From positions 7,502,001 to 7,566,000 of the forward strand of contig NZ_JANADK010000001.1 of assembly GCF_024199795.1 (NCBI RefSeq): a DNA stretch of 64,000 nt, given 5' to 3'. This DNA is from Bradyrhizobium sp. CCGB01 (lineage in GTDB: Bacteria > Pseudomonadota > Alphaproteobacteria > Rhizobiales > Xanthobacteraceae). A program made the position numbers and the translations under genes. The notes under the pieces were generated by a model. That model was not told the DNA's origin and searched no databases. It saw only the letters and a program-made list of their open reading frames with translations. Positions 7,814-19,763 of the stretch are shown here, one piece after another; within the stretch, counting starts at the first letter, position 1; each line of letters begins with the position of its first letter.

Positions 7814-9643
7814 ATGTTCGAAGCGCATTTCCAGACATTCGAGGAGCCCGAGGCCGGCGTCGCATTGACGGCGCGCCTTGCCACGCTCCGTGAAGAACTC
7901 GCCCGCCGCAAGCTGACCGGCTTCGTCATTCCGCGCGCCGACCAGCAACAGAACGAATATGTCCCCCCGTCGGAAGAGCGGCTGGCCTGGCTGACCGGCT
8001 TCACCGGTTCGGCGGGATTGGCTGTGGTGCTGACCCATGCAGCCGCGGTGTTCGTCGATGGCCGCTACACGATCCAGGCGGCCAAGCAGGTCGACGCAAA
8101 GGCCTGGGCCGTGGAATCGCTGATCGATCCGCCCCCGGAAAGCTGGGTGTCGGCGCACCTGAAGGCCGGCGACCGCCTCGGATTTGATCCGTGGCTGCAC
8201 ACTTCTTCGGCAGCCGAACGCCTCGCCGCCGCCTGCGCCAAGGCCGGCGCCGAGCTGGTCGCAGTCGACTCCAATCCGGTCGACGCGATCTGGCAGGACC
8301 GGCCGCAGCCGCCGCTGGCAGCCGTGGCGGTGCATAGCCTGCAAAATGCCGGGGTCGCCGAGGCCGAGAAGATCACGCAAATCAAAAGCGAGATCGACAA
8401 GCTCGGCGTCGACGCGCTGGTCTTGTCCGACAGCCATGCTGTGGCGTGGACCTTCAACATCCGCGGCGCCGACGTCGCCCATACGCCACTGCCGTTGTCC
8501 TACGCGCTGGTGCCGAAAGACGGCCGGCCGACCGTGTTCATCGACCACCGCAAGCTCTCCAACCTCTCGCGCGACCATCTCGAGCAGTCCGCCGACGTGC
8601 GCGAGCCCGATGCGATGGCGCCGACGCTGATGGCGCTCGCCAAGAGCGGCGCGGCGATCGCACTCGACAATGCCACCGCGGCCGACGCACTCAGCCGGCT
8701 GATCGTAAGCGCCGGTGGCAAGCCGGTGCGCGGCAGCGATCCGATCGCGCTGCTGAAGGCGGTCAAGAATGCGACCGAGATCAAGGGCACGAAGACAGCC
8801 CATGTGCGCGATGCCGTGGCGCTGGCGCGCTTCCTCGCCTTCATCGACCGCGAGGCACCCAGCGGCAAGCTCACCGAGATCGACGCGGTCGAGGCGCTCG
8901 AGACCTTCCGCCGCGACACCGGCGCGCTGAAGGACGTGTCGTTCCCGACCATATCAGGCACCGGCCCGAACGGCGCCATCGTGCACTATCGCGTCACCCG
9001 CAAGAGCAACCGGCGCATCGCGCCCGGCGATCTCTTGCTGATCGATTCCGGTGCGCAATACGAAGACGGCACCACCGACGTCACCCGCACCATGGCCGTG
9101 GGCGAGCCGACGGCCGAGATGCGCGACCGCTTCACCCGCGTCTTGCGCGGCCATATCGCGATTGCGCGTGCGGTGTTTCCCGACGGCACCACCGGCGCGC
9201 AGCTCGACACGCTGGCACGGCAATATCTCTGGGCCGCCGGCGTCGATTTCGAGCACGGCACCGGCCACGGCGTCGGCAGCTATCTCAGTGTGCACGAAGG
9301 ACCGGCGCGGATCTCGAAGCTCGGCACCACGCCGCTGAAGCGCGGCATGATCCTCTCCAACGAGCCGGGCTACTACAAGACCGACGGTTTCGGCATCCGC
9401 ATCGAGAACCTCGAGCTGGTGGTCGCCGCCGACATCAAGGGCGCGGAGAAACCGATGAACGCGTTCGAGACGCTGACGCTCGCGCCGATCGACCGCCGGC
9501 TGATCGATGTCGCGATGCTGGGTAAGGACGAGCTCGACTGGCTCAATGCCTACCACGCGCGCGTGCGGGCCGAGGTGCGGCCGGCGCTCGACGAGGCGAC
9601 GAAGGCGTGGCTCGATCAGGCGACGGCGGAGCTGAAGGCGTAA
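7814..9643 (+). CDS. Xaa-Pro aminopeptidase (M24B family)
   Basis: A 609-residue metallopeptidase that removes N-terminal residues preceding proline. The long form has two N-terminal creatinase-like domains (first DQQQNEYVPPSEERLAWLTGFTGSAG) and a C-terminal pita-bread domain. Metal ligands are all visible: LLIDSGAQYEDGTTDVTRT (two Asp), GTGHGVGSYLSVHEGP (His), LSNEPGYY (Glu) and GIRIENLEL (Glu). Length matches eukaryotic-type cytosolic aminopeptidase P rather than the ~440-residue E. coli PepP. There is no signal peptide, so it is cytoplasmic. It starts at ATG 7814 and appears monocistronic, followed by a palindromic repeat. Confidence 0.93.
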   Translation: MFEAHFQTFEEPEAGVALTARLATLREELARRKLTGFVIPRADQQQNEYVPPSEERLAWLTGFTGSAGLAVVLTHAAAVFVDGRYTIQAAKQVDAKAWAVESLIDPPPESWVSAHLKAGDRLGFDPWLHTSSAAERLAAACAKAGAELVAVDSNPVDAIWQDRPQPPLAAVAVHSLQNAGVAEAEKITQIKSEIDKLGVDALVLSDSHAVAWTFNIRGADVAHTPLPLSYALVPKDGRPTVFIDHRKLSNLSRDHLEQSADVREPDAMAPTLMALAKSGAAIALDNATAADALSRLIVSAGGKPVRGSDPIALLKAVKNATEIKGTKTAHVRDAVALARFLAFIDREAPSGKLTEIDAVEALETFRRDTGALKDVSFPTISGTGPNGAIVHYRVTRKSNRRIAPGDLLLIDSGAQYEDGTTDVTRTMAVGEPTAEMRDRFTRVLRGHIAIARAVFPDGTTGAQLDTLARQYLWAAGVDFEHGTGHGVGSYLSVHEGPARISKLGTTPLKRGMILSNEPGYYKTDGFGIRIENLELVVAADIKGAEKPMNAFETLTLAPIDRRLIDVAMLGKDELDWLNAYHARVRAEVRPALDEATKAWLDQATAELKA

Positions 9644-9976
9644 GGCCGAAGCGCATAGCACTACGCGATTTGCGCAAGGCTCTTTCCTCACGACGGATGT
9701 CATTCCCCGCGAAAGCGGGGAATCCAGTACGCCGCAGCCTCTCGATTCAATCAATACGGCCTCTGGAATACTGGATCGCCCGCTTTCGCGGGCGATGACA
9801 GCTGAGTTTGAGGCACGCCGCACAACATGTCGGCACGTGCGCCCCGTAAATATCCGCCCCTCCGCACGCCCTCATCATAACCATCCCGGAATCCGTATAG
9901 CCGCATTCCGAAACGCCGATATCCGTCTTGTGCGAGCACGCTACAGTCCGATTCGAATTTCAGAGACGGACACGTA
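9644..9976. other. Intergenic region, 333 bp
   Basis: This holds one palindromic element (9698-9800) and no credible gene. The last ~150 bp before the transporter start are presumably its promoter region, but I see no clear -35/-10 pair. Confidence 0.6.
9698..9800. repeat. REP-like element with CCAGTACGCCG / GGAATACTGG core
   Basis: The ends TGTCATTCCCCGCGAAAGCGGGG and CCCGCTTTCGCGGGCGATGACA form stems of their own and also pair with each other. The middle carries ATCCAGTACGCCG and TCTGGAATACTGGAT. Elements with the same core lie at 28386-28487 and 49214-49389, so this is a dispersed family. Confidence 0.85.
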
Positions 9977-11251
9977 ATGCACGGCATGATCAGCAAGCCG
10001 CCAGGAGCGGCGGCCAACATCGCGACCTCGCGCGTGGTGCTGCTATTGCTGGTCGTCATGACCGGGATCGCGCCGATCTCGCTATACATGCTGGTGCCGG
10101 CGCTACCGGTGCTGGCGACGAATTTCGGCAGCGACATCTCGATCGCGCAGATGACGGTGTCGCTCTACATGGTCGGCATCGCGCTGTCGCAGCTGATCAT
10201 GGGGCCGCTGTCGGACAGGTTCGGGCGGCGCCCGGTGCTGCTCGGCGGGCTGACGCTGATGGTCGCGGCCAGCATCGCTTGCATCTTCGCGCAAACCTTG
10301 CCGCAACTGATCGCGGCGCGTTTCTTCCAGGCGCTGGGCGGCGCCGCCGGCATGGTGGTCAGCCGCGCCATCATCCGCGACATCTACGAGCGCGATCGCG
10401 TCGCCTCGATGATCAGCCTCGTGGTCGCGGCGCTGATGATCGGGCAGATGGTCTCGCCGCTCACCGGCGGCCTGATCGAGACCGCGTTCGGCTGGCGCGC
10501 GATCTTCTACGCCATCACCATCGGCGCGATCCTCGTCGCCGCCGGCATCGCGGTTGCCCTGCCGGAGACGCGCCGCACCCGTGCCGCTGGCAGCGGCTTT
10601 CGCGGCGACGTCGGCGTTCTCATTCGCAACCGCGCCTTCGTCGGTTACGTGATGTGCCAGGTGCTGGCTTCGCAGATCATCTTCACCTTCGCCGGCGGCG
10701 GCCCCTACTTCGTGGTGACGCAGATGGGCCGCACCAGCGCCGAATACGGCGCCTGGTTTGCGACGACCGGTTTTGCGTATCTCGTCGGCAACCTGCTCTG
10801 CGTGCGCTTTGCGCCCAGGCACTCGCTGGAGAAGCTGATCTGGTTCGGGCTCGGTTTGCAGCTCTGCGGCAGCCTCTTGAACCTGACGTGGAGCTTCATC
10901 GGCTGGAACGAAGCGCCCGCCTGGCTGTTCGGCACGCAGATGATCGTGATGGCCGGCAATGCCTTCGTGATGGCGAACTCCGCGGCCGGCGCGATCAGCA
11001 TCCGTCCCGAGGCCGCAGGCACCGCGTCGGGTGCGATGGGCTTCCTGCAGCAGGGCATCGGCGCGCTGATGTCGCAATTCGGCGCCTATCTCGGCGGCCA
11101 CTCCGCCACGACGCTGCCGCTCACGTCCGCAGTGCTCGCGATCTCGCTGCTCTGCGCCTGTATGATGATCTTCGTCGTCCCCCGCCGCGAGGTCATGGTG
11201 AGCGAGACGCTGATCGAGCAGGCGGAAGAGGAAGAGAGCGGGATGATGTGA
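9977..11251 (+). CDS. MFS multidrug exporter, Bcr/CflA family
   Basis: A 424-residue inner-membrane proton antiporter with 12 predicted helices. The DHA1 motif A is clear between helices 2 and 3 (GPLSDRFGRRPVLLGG), and the first helix contains ISLYMLVPALPVLA typical of Bcr/CflA drug exporters. The likely role is efflux of hydrophobic drugs or small metabolites, but the substrate cannot be read from sequence. It starts at ATG 9977, with a second ATG three codons later. The C-terminus is short and acidic (EQAEEEESG). It is convergent with ligA across a palindromic repeat and has no regulator gene beside it. Confidence 0.88.
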   Translation: MHGMISKPPGAAANIATSRVVLLLLVVMTGIAPISLYMLVPALPVLATNFGSDISIAQMTVSLYMVGIALSQLIMGPLSDRFGRRPVLLGGLTLMVAASIACIFAQTLPQLIAARFFQALGGAAGMVVSRAIIRDIYERDRVASMISLVVAALMIGQMVSPLTGGLIETAFGWRAIFYAITIGAILVAAGIAVALPETRRTRAAGSGFRGDVGVLIRNRAFVGYVMCQVLASQIIFTFAGGGPYFVVTQMGRTSAEYGAWFATTGFAYLVGNLLCVRFAPRHSLEKLIWFGLGLQLCGSLLNLTWSFIGWNEAPAWLFGTQMIVMAGNAFVMANSAAGAISIRPEAAGTASGAMGFLQQGIGALMSQFGAYLGGHSATTLPLTSAVLAISLLCACMMIFVVPRREVMVSETLIEQAEEEESGMM

Positions 11252-11260
11252 GACTTTCTT

Positions 11261-11404
11261 CCTTCTCCCCTTGTGGGAGAAGGTGGCGCGCATAGCGCGC
11301 CGGATGAGGGGTCTGTCTCCGCACGCTCCCTGTCAAAATTCGACTCGGGGATAGAACCCCTCATCCGGCGCTTCGCGCCACCTTCTCCCACAAGGGGAGA
11401 AGGG
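11261..11404. repeat. Long palindromic element (CCTTCTCCCC family)
   Basis: CCTTCTCCCCTTGTGGGAGA at the left and TCTCCCACAAGGGGAGAAGG at the right are mirror complements. GCGCCGGATGAGGGG / CCCCTCATCCGGCGC forms an inner stem around a ~50-bp loop. It lies between the convergent transporter and ligA genes. Related elements containing CTCTCCCCG and CCCCTCACCC are at 59384-59521 and 62780-62946. Confidence 0.85.
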
Positions 11405-11413
11405 AAGAAGAGA

Positions 11414-13720
<2,307 letters not shown>

Positions 13721-15394
13721 TCAAGCCGTCGCCGCCTTGAGCAGCCGCTCCGCGGCCGCGCGCGCCTCGGCCGTGATCTCGGCGCCGGCGAGCATGCGGG
13801 CGATTTCTTCGCGGCGGTGGTCGGCGGCGAGCGCATTGACGCGGGTGGCGACGCGCTTGCCCTTGTCCAGCGCATCCTTGGAGATCAGCAGATGCTGGTC
13901 GGCGCGGGCGGCGACCTGCGGGGCGTGGGTCACGGCCATCACCTGCACCTTGCCGGCAAGCCGCGCCAGCCGCCCGCCGATGGCGTCCGCGACCGCACCG
14001 CCGACGCCGGTGTCGATCTCGTCGAACACCAGCGTCGGCGCCGAGCCGCGGTCGGACAGCACGACCTTGAGCGCCAGCAGGAAGCGCGAGAGCTCGCCGC
14101 CGGAGGCGACCTTCATCATCGGCCCCGGCTTGGTGCCCGGATTGGTCTGCACCCAGAACTCGACGCGGTCGAACCCCTGCGGGCCTGGGGCCGCCTCGTC
14201 GGTCGTCACCTGGGTGATGAATTTCGCGCGTTCGAGCTTGAGCGGTGCGAGCTCGGCATTGACAGACTTGTTGAGCTTTTCCGCCGATTTCTGCCGCGCA
14301 AGTGACAACTTCTTGGCGGCAGCGGCGTAGCGGCCATCGGCCTCGATCGCAGCCTGCTCCAGCTTCTTCAACTGCGAGGCGCCGGCGTCGATCAGCACGA
14401 CGTCGGCCGCGTACTGGGCAGCGAGCGCCGCGAGCAGGTCCACCGGGGTCGAATATTTGCGCGAGGCTGCACGCAGGGCGAACAACCGTTCCTCAATGCG
14501 TTCGAGCTCGGCCGGGTCGAAATCGGTCGCGGCAAGCGCGGCCAGCAGATGCTGGTCGGCTTCCTCCAGCGCGTTGATCGCGATGTCGATCGCCTTCACG
14601 GCAGGCTCGACCAACGCCGGCGAATTGACGGCGCGGCGCTCCAGCCGGCGCACGGCAGCCGAGAGCGTTGCGACCGGCGAATGATGGCCGCCGACCGCTT
14701 CCTGCGCCTCGCGCAGATCGGAGGCGATCTTCTCGCCCTGCATCATGGTGGTGCGGCGATGGGCCAGCGAGGTCTCCTCGCCATCCTTGGGCGCCAGCTG
14801 CTTCAGCTCGTCCGAGGCGTGGCGCAGATAGTCGGCCTCGCGCGCGGCGCGCTCCATGCCGGCGCGATGCTCCTCCAGCGCCGTGTTGGCGGTACGACGG
14901 GCGTCCCAGAGCGACTCAACGGCCGCGACGTCCTTTTCGAGCCCGGCAAAGGCGTCGAGCAGGCGGCGGTGGGTGGCGGCATCGACCAGCGCGCGCTCGT
15001 CATGCTGGCCGTGGATCTCGACCAGGGCTGCGCCGACCGCCTTCAGCGTCTGCACGCTGATCGACTGGTCGTTGATGAAGGCGCGGGTGCGGCCGTCGGC
15101 GAGCTGCACCCGGCGGAGAATCATCTCGCCGGTATCGTCCAGCCCGTTCTCGGCGAGGATTTTCGCCGCAGGGTGATTCTTGGGGATATCGAAGACGGCG
15201 GTAACCTGCCCCTGCTCCGCGCCATGGCGCACGAGGCCGGCGTCGCCGCGGCCGCCGAGCGCCAGTGCAAAGGCATCGAGCAGGATGGATTTGCCCGCAC
15301 CGGTCTCGCCGGTCAAAACCGCAAGGCCGGTGGCGAATTCGATATCGAGCCGTTCGATCAGGACGATGTCACGGATCGACAGACGCGCCAGCAT
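13721..15394 (-). CDS. recN: DNA repair protein RecN
   Basis: A 557-residue SMC-like ATPase acting in double-strand break repair. The Walker A motif is at residues 29-36 (GETGAGKS) after the typical MLARLSIRDIVLIERLDIEF start. A long alpha-helical coiled-coil region follows, and the C-terminal half has GELSRFLLALKVVL (ABC signature) and LVFDEIDTGVGGAVADAIG (Walker B and D loop), then VTHAPQVAARADQHLLI. Length is normal. It lies 13 bp downstream of bamD, so the two are probably cotranscribed, an order common in Rhizobiales. Confidence 0.96.
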   Translation of the reverse strand: MLARLSIRDIVLIERLDIEFATGLAVLTGETGAGKSILLDAFALALGGRGDAGLVRHGAEQGQVTAVFDIPKNHPAAKILAENGLDDTGEMILRRVQLADGRTRAFINDQSISVQTLKAVGAALVEIHGQHDERALVDAATHRRLLDAFAGLEKDVAAVESLWDARRTANTALEEHRAGMERAAREADYLRHASDELKQLAPKDGEETSLAHRRTTMMQGEKIASDLREAQEAVGGHHSPVATLSAAVRRLERRAVNSPALVEPAVKAIDIAINALEEADQHLLAALAATDFDPAELERIEERLFALRAASRKYSTPVDLLAALAAQYAADVVLIDAGASQLKKLEQAAIEADGRYAAAAKKLSLARQKSAEKLNKSVNAELAPLKLERAKFITQVTTDEAAPGPQGFDRVEFWVQTNPGTKPGPMMKVASGGELSRFLLALKVVLSDRGSAPTLVFDEIDTGVGGAVADAIGGRLARLAGKVQVMAVTHAPQVAARADQHLLISKDALDKGKRVATRVNALAADHRREEIARMLAGAEITAEARAAAERLLKAATA

Positions 15395-15407
15395 GGAACC
15401 AGATTTC

Positions 15408-16298
15408 CTAGCCGAGACCCATCTTCTTGAAAGTCCGGCTGATCCAGGACCCCTGATTCTCGCTCGGTTCGAGACCGCCCGATTTTACAAGATTATAGGC
15501 GTCTTTGTACCAGCGGCTGTCAGGAAAATTGTGCCCGAGCACGGCCGCGGCGGTCTGTGCCTCGCCGACAATGCCGATCGCCATATAGGCCTCGGTGAGC
15601 CGGAACAGCGCCTCTTCGACGTGGCGGGTGGTCTGGTACTGCGTGACGACGGCCTTGTAGCGGTTGATCGCCGCCGTGTAGTCGCGCTTCTGCATGTAGT
15701 AGCGGCCGACGTTCATTTCCTTGCCGGCGAGCTGGTCGCGCGCACCCTCGATCTTGGCCTTGGCCGAGGTCGCATATTCCGAGTTCGGATATTTGCGGTT
15801 GACCTCTTCCAGCGCGGCGATCGCCTTCTCGGTGCGGGCCTGGTCGCGGCTGATGTCCGGGATCTGGTCGTAATGGGAGGCCGCGATCAGGTATTGCGCA
15901 TAGGCAGCATCCGGGCTGCCCGGATGCAGCGTGACGTAGCGGGTGGCAGCGCCGATGCAGCCGTCATAGTCGCCGCCCTGGTAGGACGCATAGGCCGACA
16001 TCAGGAGCGATTTGCGGGCCCAGTCGGAATAAGGATGCTGGCGGTCGACCTCTTCGAACTTCTTGTTCGCCGCCTTCATGTCCTTCTTCTCGTTCATGAG
16101 GTACAGGCCCTCATTGTAGATCTTGTCGGCGGGCTCCTCGACGAAGGTGTCGTCCTTGGCGGTGAACTTGTCCCAGAGCGCGCCGGTGCCGCAGCCGGCC
16201 AGCGGCAGCGCGAGCACGATGAAGGTGGCGGCGTGAAGCAGCCCGCGGACTCCAGACGAGACCGAGAGATATCCGCGCGTCATACGCTGTGCCGACAT
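15408..16298 (-). CDS. bamD: Outer membrane assembly lipoprotein BamD
   Basis: A 296-residue lipoprotein of the BAM complex that inserts beta-barrel proteins in the outer membrane. The start at 16298 (MSAQRMTRGYL) gives a signal peptide ending in the lipobox LAGC with Cys36. The frame extends upstream but contains no credible leader there. The mature part consists of tetratricopeptide repeats (NEGLYLMNEKKDMKAANKKFEEV, YADWARKSLLMSAYASYQGGDYDGCIGAA-like helices, YPNSEYATSAKAKIEGARDQLAG). It lies between lpxC and recN, as in other alphaproteobacteria. The final ~40 residues end in FKKMGLG, normal for the family. Confidence 0.93.
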   Translation of the reverse strand: MSAQRMTRGYLSVSSGVRGLLHAATFIVLALPLAGCGTGALWDKFTAKDDTFVEEPADKIYNEGLYLMNEKKDMKAANKKFEEVDRQHPYSDWARKSLLMSAYASYQGGDYDGCIGAATRYVTLHPGSPDAAYAQYLIAASHYDQIPDISRDQARTEKAIAALEEVNRKYPNSEYATSAKAKIEGARDQLAGKEMNVGRYYMQKRDYTAAINRYKAVVTQYQTTRHVEEALFRLTEAYMAIGIVGEAQTAAAVLGHNFPDSRWYKDAYNLVKSGGLEPSENQGSWISRTFKKMGLG

Positions 16299-16544
16299 GA
16301 GTTTAAGCCCTGACGCCCTGTGATGCGGTGTCCGCCAGCCCATGAACCCCGTCCTGGGCGCGAAATGGTGCCGTGGTGCCTGCCATGCGACCACGCCGAT
16401 GTAACCGAAAAACGACCTTGGACCAACCGGATAGGCAGGCATTTCGCCCGGATTAAGGCGAACGCGCCGCAATCCTAGCCGATCATCGTTACCAGGAGTT
16501 TCCCGGGGCAAGGCGCCGCCACACGGCCACGGCGACAGGTCTCT

Positions 16545-17507
16545 TCAGGACACGTCCGGCCCGTAGGCCGCGGCGACCCGGCCGCCGACGATGCCGCGAC
16601 CGACTTCGCCCGCGGGGCGCGTGGTGCGGCGAGCCGCCTCGCCCTCGACCACCCGCCAGGCGGTACGGTCGGCGAGCAGCGCGGTCAGGACGGCGTGGTT
16701 GAGCTTGTGGCCGCCGCGAACCGAGCGGTAGGCGCCAAGCAGCGGCAGGCCGGCCAGCGCGAGGTCGCCGATCACGTCCAGCACCTTGTGGCGGGCGCAT
16801 TCGTCGGCGTAGCGCAGGCCCTCGGTGTTGAGCAGCCGCTCCTCGTCGAACACGACGGTATTGTCGAAGGAGGCGCCGAGTGCGTAGCCCGCGCTCCAGA
16901 GCCGGGCGACGTCGCACATCAGGCCGAAAGTCCGGGCGCGGCCGACTTCGCGGCGGAAGCGTTCCGGGCTCAGGTCGAAGCCGTAGCTCTGCTGGCCGAT
17001 GACGGGATTGGTGAAGTCGATCTCGACCTCGGCGCGGAACCCGTTGGCGTAGGGTCGGATCTCGCCGAAGGAGTCACCGATCTTGACCGAGATCGGCTTC
17101 AAAACCTGAATGAAGCGGCGCTGTGCCGGCTGGCTGACGATGCCGGCCTGGTCGATCGCCGCAATGAAGGCCGCGGCGCTGCCGTCCATGATCGGCACTT
17201 CCGGACCGTCGATCTCGATGGTGGCGTTGTCGACGCCCATGCCCCGCAGCGCGGCGAGCACGTGCTCGGCGGTGGACACCAGCGGACCATTGCGATCGCC
17301 GAGGACGGTGGCAAAATCGGTCGCGATCACCTGATCGGCGGTCGCCTGAACTTCGCGGTCACTTCCCTCGAGTCCGGTGCGGACAAAAATAAAACCTGCG
17401 TCGACAGGCGCAGGCCCAAGCGTGAGAGTGACAGGAAGACCGGAGTGAACGCCTACGCCTGCCACGGTGGCTTGCGCACGAAGCGTTGTTTGCCGGCTAA
17501 ATTTCAT
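16545..17507 (-). CDS. lpxC: UDP-3-O-acyl-N-acetylglucosamine deacetylase
   Basis: A 320-residue zinc deacetylase catalysing the committed step of lipid A synthesis. It starts MKFSRQTTLRAQATVAGVGVHSG. Zinc ligands are visible: His82 in STAEHVLAAL and the HKVLDVIGDLALAG motif giving His and Asp. The second domain has SFDNTVVFDEERLLNTEGLRY. The position between ftsZ and bamD is standard. It is separated from ftsZ by 363 bp that include a terminator-like hairpin, so it probably has its own promoter in that gap. The C-terminus beyond the conserved core is basic and variable. Confidence 0.95.
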   Translation of the reverse strand: MKFSRQTTLRAQATVAGVGVHSGLPVTLTLGPAPVDAGFIFVRTGLEGSDREVQATADQVIATDFATVLGDRNGPLVSTAEHVLAALRGMGVDNATIEIDGPEVPIMDGSAAAFIAAIDQAGIVSQPAQRRFIQVLKPISVKIGDSFGEIRPYANGFRAEVEIDFTNPVIGQQSYGFDLSPERFRREVGRARTFGLMCDVARLWSAGYALGASFDNTVVFDEERLLNTEGLRYADECARHKVLDVIGDLALAGLPLLGAYRSVRGGHKLNHAVLTALLADRTAWRVVEGEAARRTTRPAGEVGRGIVGGRVAAAYGPDVS

Positions 17508-17870
17508 CAGGAACCCGCCCCACTACGACCACTGCGACTTATACGAGACCCGTCTGGCCGGCCAGTGCCGACGCTTCCGAATCTCCGTATCCCCAAGTCA
17601 CGGCAAACCATAGTCACTGCCTCAAACAGCGCCAACTCACGCTTTTTTACCGATTGTTACCCCAAACCTGCCGTATTCGCGCCAAGGCTTAACCAAATTG
17701 CGCCGAGTTTTGGGGCCGTTTCCGGCAGTTTTACTGAACCACCGAATACGTAATTAATGATTTAAAATCAGTTGTTTGGTCGCACAATCCGGATAGGCAC
17801 GGGACAAAAGGAAAGGTCCCGGCAAGCTTCCCGCCGGGACCTTTTTTCGTCAGCCTTATTGTAACAATCC
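17508..17870. other. Intergenic region, 363 bp, between ftsZ and lpxC
   Basis: No credible gene. It is AT-richer than its surroundings between about 17640 and 17780, contains the terminator-like hairpin at 17815-17847 close to ftsZ, and must hold any separate lpxC promoter. I could not pick a convincing promoter hexamer pair. Confidence 0.6.
17815..17847. terminator. Intrinsic terminator-like hairpin after ftsZ
   Basis: GGTCCCGGC (17815-17823) pairs perfectly with GCCGGGACC (17833-17841) around a 9-nt loop. On the plus strand six T follow. On the minus strand, ftsZ's direction, the tail is TTTCCTTTTG. It begins about 25 bp beyond the ftsZ stop and probably ends most dcw transcripts before lpxC. 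Confidence 0.7.
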
Positions 17871-19673
17871 TCAGGTCGCCTGCCGCCTCAGGAAGGCGGG
17901 GATATCAAGATGGTCGTCACCCTGTGGCGCCGGCGCAACAGGTGCCGGGCGGCCATGCATGTCCAGGCCCTGCGGCGCGGATCGACGGGCATACTCTGAT
18001 ACCGGCTCAGTAGACGCGATTTGCTGTGCCACGGTCTTCTGAGGCCGGCGATCGGGCAGCGGCGGCATCGCCGGACCTGCGGTGCGGGCTGCGACCGGCG
18101 CCTCGCTCTCCTCGTCACGGCGGCCGAGGCCGACATTGGCGAGACGCTGGAGCAGCGACAGGCGGGTCTTTTGCGGGGTCTCTTCTTCAACCTCGCCGCG
18201 GGCCTGGCGAAGCTCGGCCTGGGCCGGCATCGGCAGTTCCTCGATCCGCGGCATCCGCGGTGCACGGACCGGCGCACGCTCGGCCTGCGGCGGGATGAAG
18301 GTGTCCGGCGTCATCGGCTCCTGCATCGCCACCGGGGCCATATCAGGCTCCGGGAACAAGGTCGGCTTCTGGGCGATCGGGCGCACCGTGACGTCGCCAT
18401 AGGTCTGCATCGGCGCGGGCGCCTGCGGGACCTCGGCAACGGCAGCCGCGATGGCGGCAAGCGCGGCACGCTCGACATTGGGACGCGGCGCGACCGGCGC
18501 CGGCGCTGCGGCCGGCATCTGGGCTTCCAGCTTCTGGGCGCGCTCGGCCATGCGCTGATTGTCGGCACGCAGACGCGCGGTCAGGTCGGCGAGACGGCTC
18601 TCGGCAGCGGCGGCCGGAGCAGCGGGAGCCTGCTGCACCTGTTGAGTCTGCTGCGGCGCCGCATTCGCGACCGGAGCGCTGGTGGCCTGGCTGTTGCGGG
18701 CGATCGCAGCCTGCTCGATGCCGGTGGCGACCACCGAGACGCGGATCAGGCCGTCGAGCGCTTCGTCGAAGGTCGCGCCGACGATGATGTTGGCGTCCTG
18801 ATCGACTTCCTCGCGGATACGGGTCGCGGCTTCGTCAACCTCGAACAGGGTGAGGTCCTTGCCGCCGGTGATCGAGATCAGGAGGCCCTTGGCGCCCTTC
18901 ATCGACGAGTCGTCGATCAGCGGGTTGGCGATCGCGGCTTCAGCGGCGGTCAGCGCGCGCTTGTCGCCGGAAGCTTCGCCGGTGCCCATCATCGCCTTGC
19001 CCATCTCGCGCATGACGGCGCGAACGTCGGCGAAGTCGAGGTTGATCAGACCTTCCTTGACCATCAGGTCGGTGATGCAGGCAACGCCGGAATAGAGCAC
19101 CTGGTCGGCCATCGCGAAGGCGTCGGCGAAGGTGGTCTTCTCGTTGGCGACCCGGAACAGGTTCTGGTTCGGGATGATCAGGAGCGTATCCACGACCTTG
19201 TGCAGCTCGTTGATGCCGGCTTCCGCAGTGCGCATGCGGCGGCCGCCCTCGAAGTGGAACGGCTTGGTCACGACGCCGACGGTGAGGATCCCCATGTCGC
19301 GGGCGGTCTTGGCGATGACGGGCGCTGCACCCGTGCCGGTGCCGCCGCCCATGCCGGCGGTGACGAACACCATGTTGGCGCCCGAGAGATGGTCGCGCAG
19401 CTCGTCGATCACCTCTTCCGCCGCCGCCGCGCCGACGTTCGGCTGCGAACCCGCGCCGAGACCTTGCGTGACCGCGGTGCCCATCTGCACGATGCGCTGC
19501 GCCTTCGACATGGTCAGCGCCTGCGCGTCGGTGTTGGCGACCACGAAGTCGACGCCCTGGAGGCCCGCCGTGATCATGTTGTTGACGGCGTTGCCACCGG
19601 CGCCGCCGACGCCGAACACGGTGATGCGGGGCTTCAGTTCGTGAATATCAGGAACATTGATGCTGATGGTCAT
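17871..19673 (-). CDS. ftsZ: Cell division GTPase FtsZ
   Basis: A 600-residue tubulin homologue that polymerises into the Z ring at midcell. The GTP-binding G1 loop [13 protein letters not shown] (about 21-33) and tubulin signature GGGTGTG (109-115) are intact, followed by the T7-loop region [11 protein letters not shown]. The globular core ends near residue 330. A ~240-residue Pro/Ala/Arg-rich disordered linker follows, and the protein finishes with the conserved C-terminal peptide [10 protein letters not shown] that binds FtsA. The total is long compared with E. coli (383 residues) because of the linker, as is usual in alphaproteobacteria. It lies 90 bp downstream of ftsA. Confidence 0.97.
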   Translation of the reverse strand: MTISINVPDIHELKPRITVFGVGGAGGNAVNNMITAGLQGVDFVVANTDAQALTMSKAQRIVQMGTAVTQGLGAGSQPNVGAAAAEEVIDELRDHLSGANMVFVTAGMGGGTGTGAAPVIAKTARDMGILTVGVVTKPFHFEGGRRMRTAEAGINELHKVVDTLLIIPNQNLFRVANEKTTFADAFAMADQVLYSGVACITDLMVKEGLINLDFADVRAVMREMGKAMMGTGEASGDKRALTAAEAAIANPLIDDSSMKGAKGLLISITGGKDLTLFEVDEAATRIREEVDQDANIIVGATFDEALDGLIRVSVVATGIEQAAIARNSQATSAPVANAAPQQTQQVQQAPAAPAAAAESRLADLTARLRADNQRMAERAQKLEAQMPAAAPAPVAPRPNVERAALAAIAAAVAEVPQAPAPMQTYGDVTVRPIAQKPTLFPEPDMAPVAMQEPMTPDTFIPPQAERAPVRAPRMPRIEELPMPAQAELRQARGEVEEETPQKTRLSLLQRLANVGLGRRDEESEAPVAARTAGPAMPPLPDRRPQKTVAQQIASTEPVSEYARRSAPQGLDMHGRPAPVAPAPQGDDHLDIPAFLRRQAT

Positions 19674-19763
19674 GTTTGCCTCTCGATCACGCGCGCGTGG
19701 TGGGTTCGCCCCGGCCGGCGGCCGCGGGAGTTGGTGAAATTCGAAGATTGCGGAACCGGTCCA

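Noticed and set aside
9928..11295. 455-codon plus-strand frame overlapping the Bcr/CflA exporter in another frame
   Set aside because: The other frame gives a clear 12-helix MFS protein with motif A. This one is Arg/His-rich and domainless.
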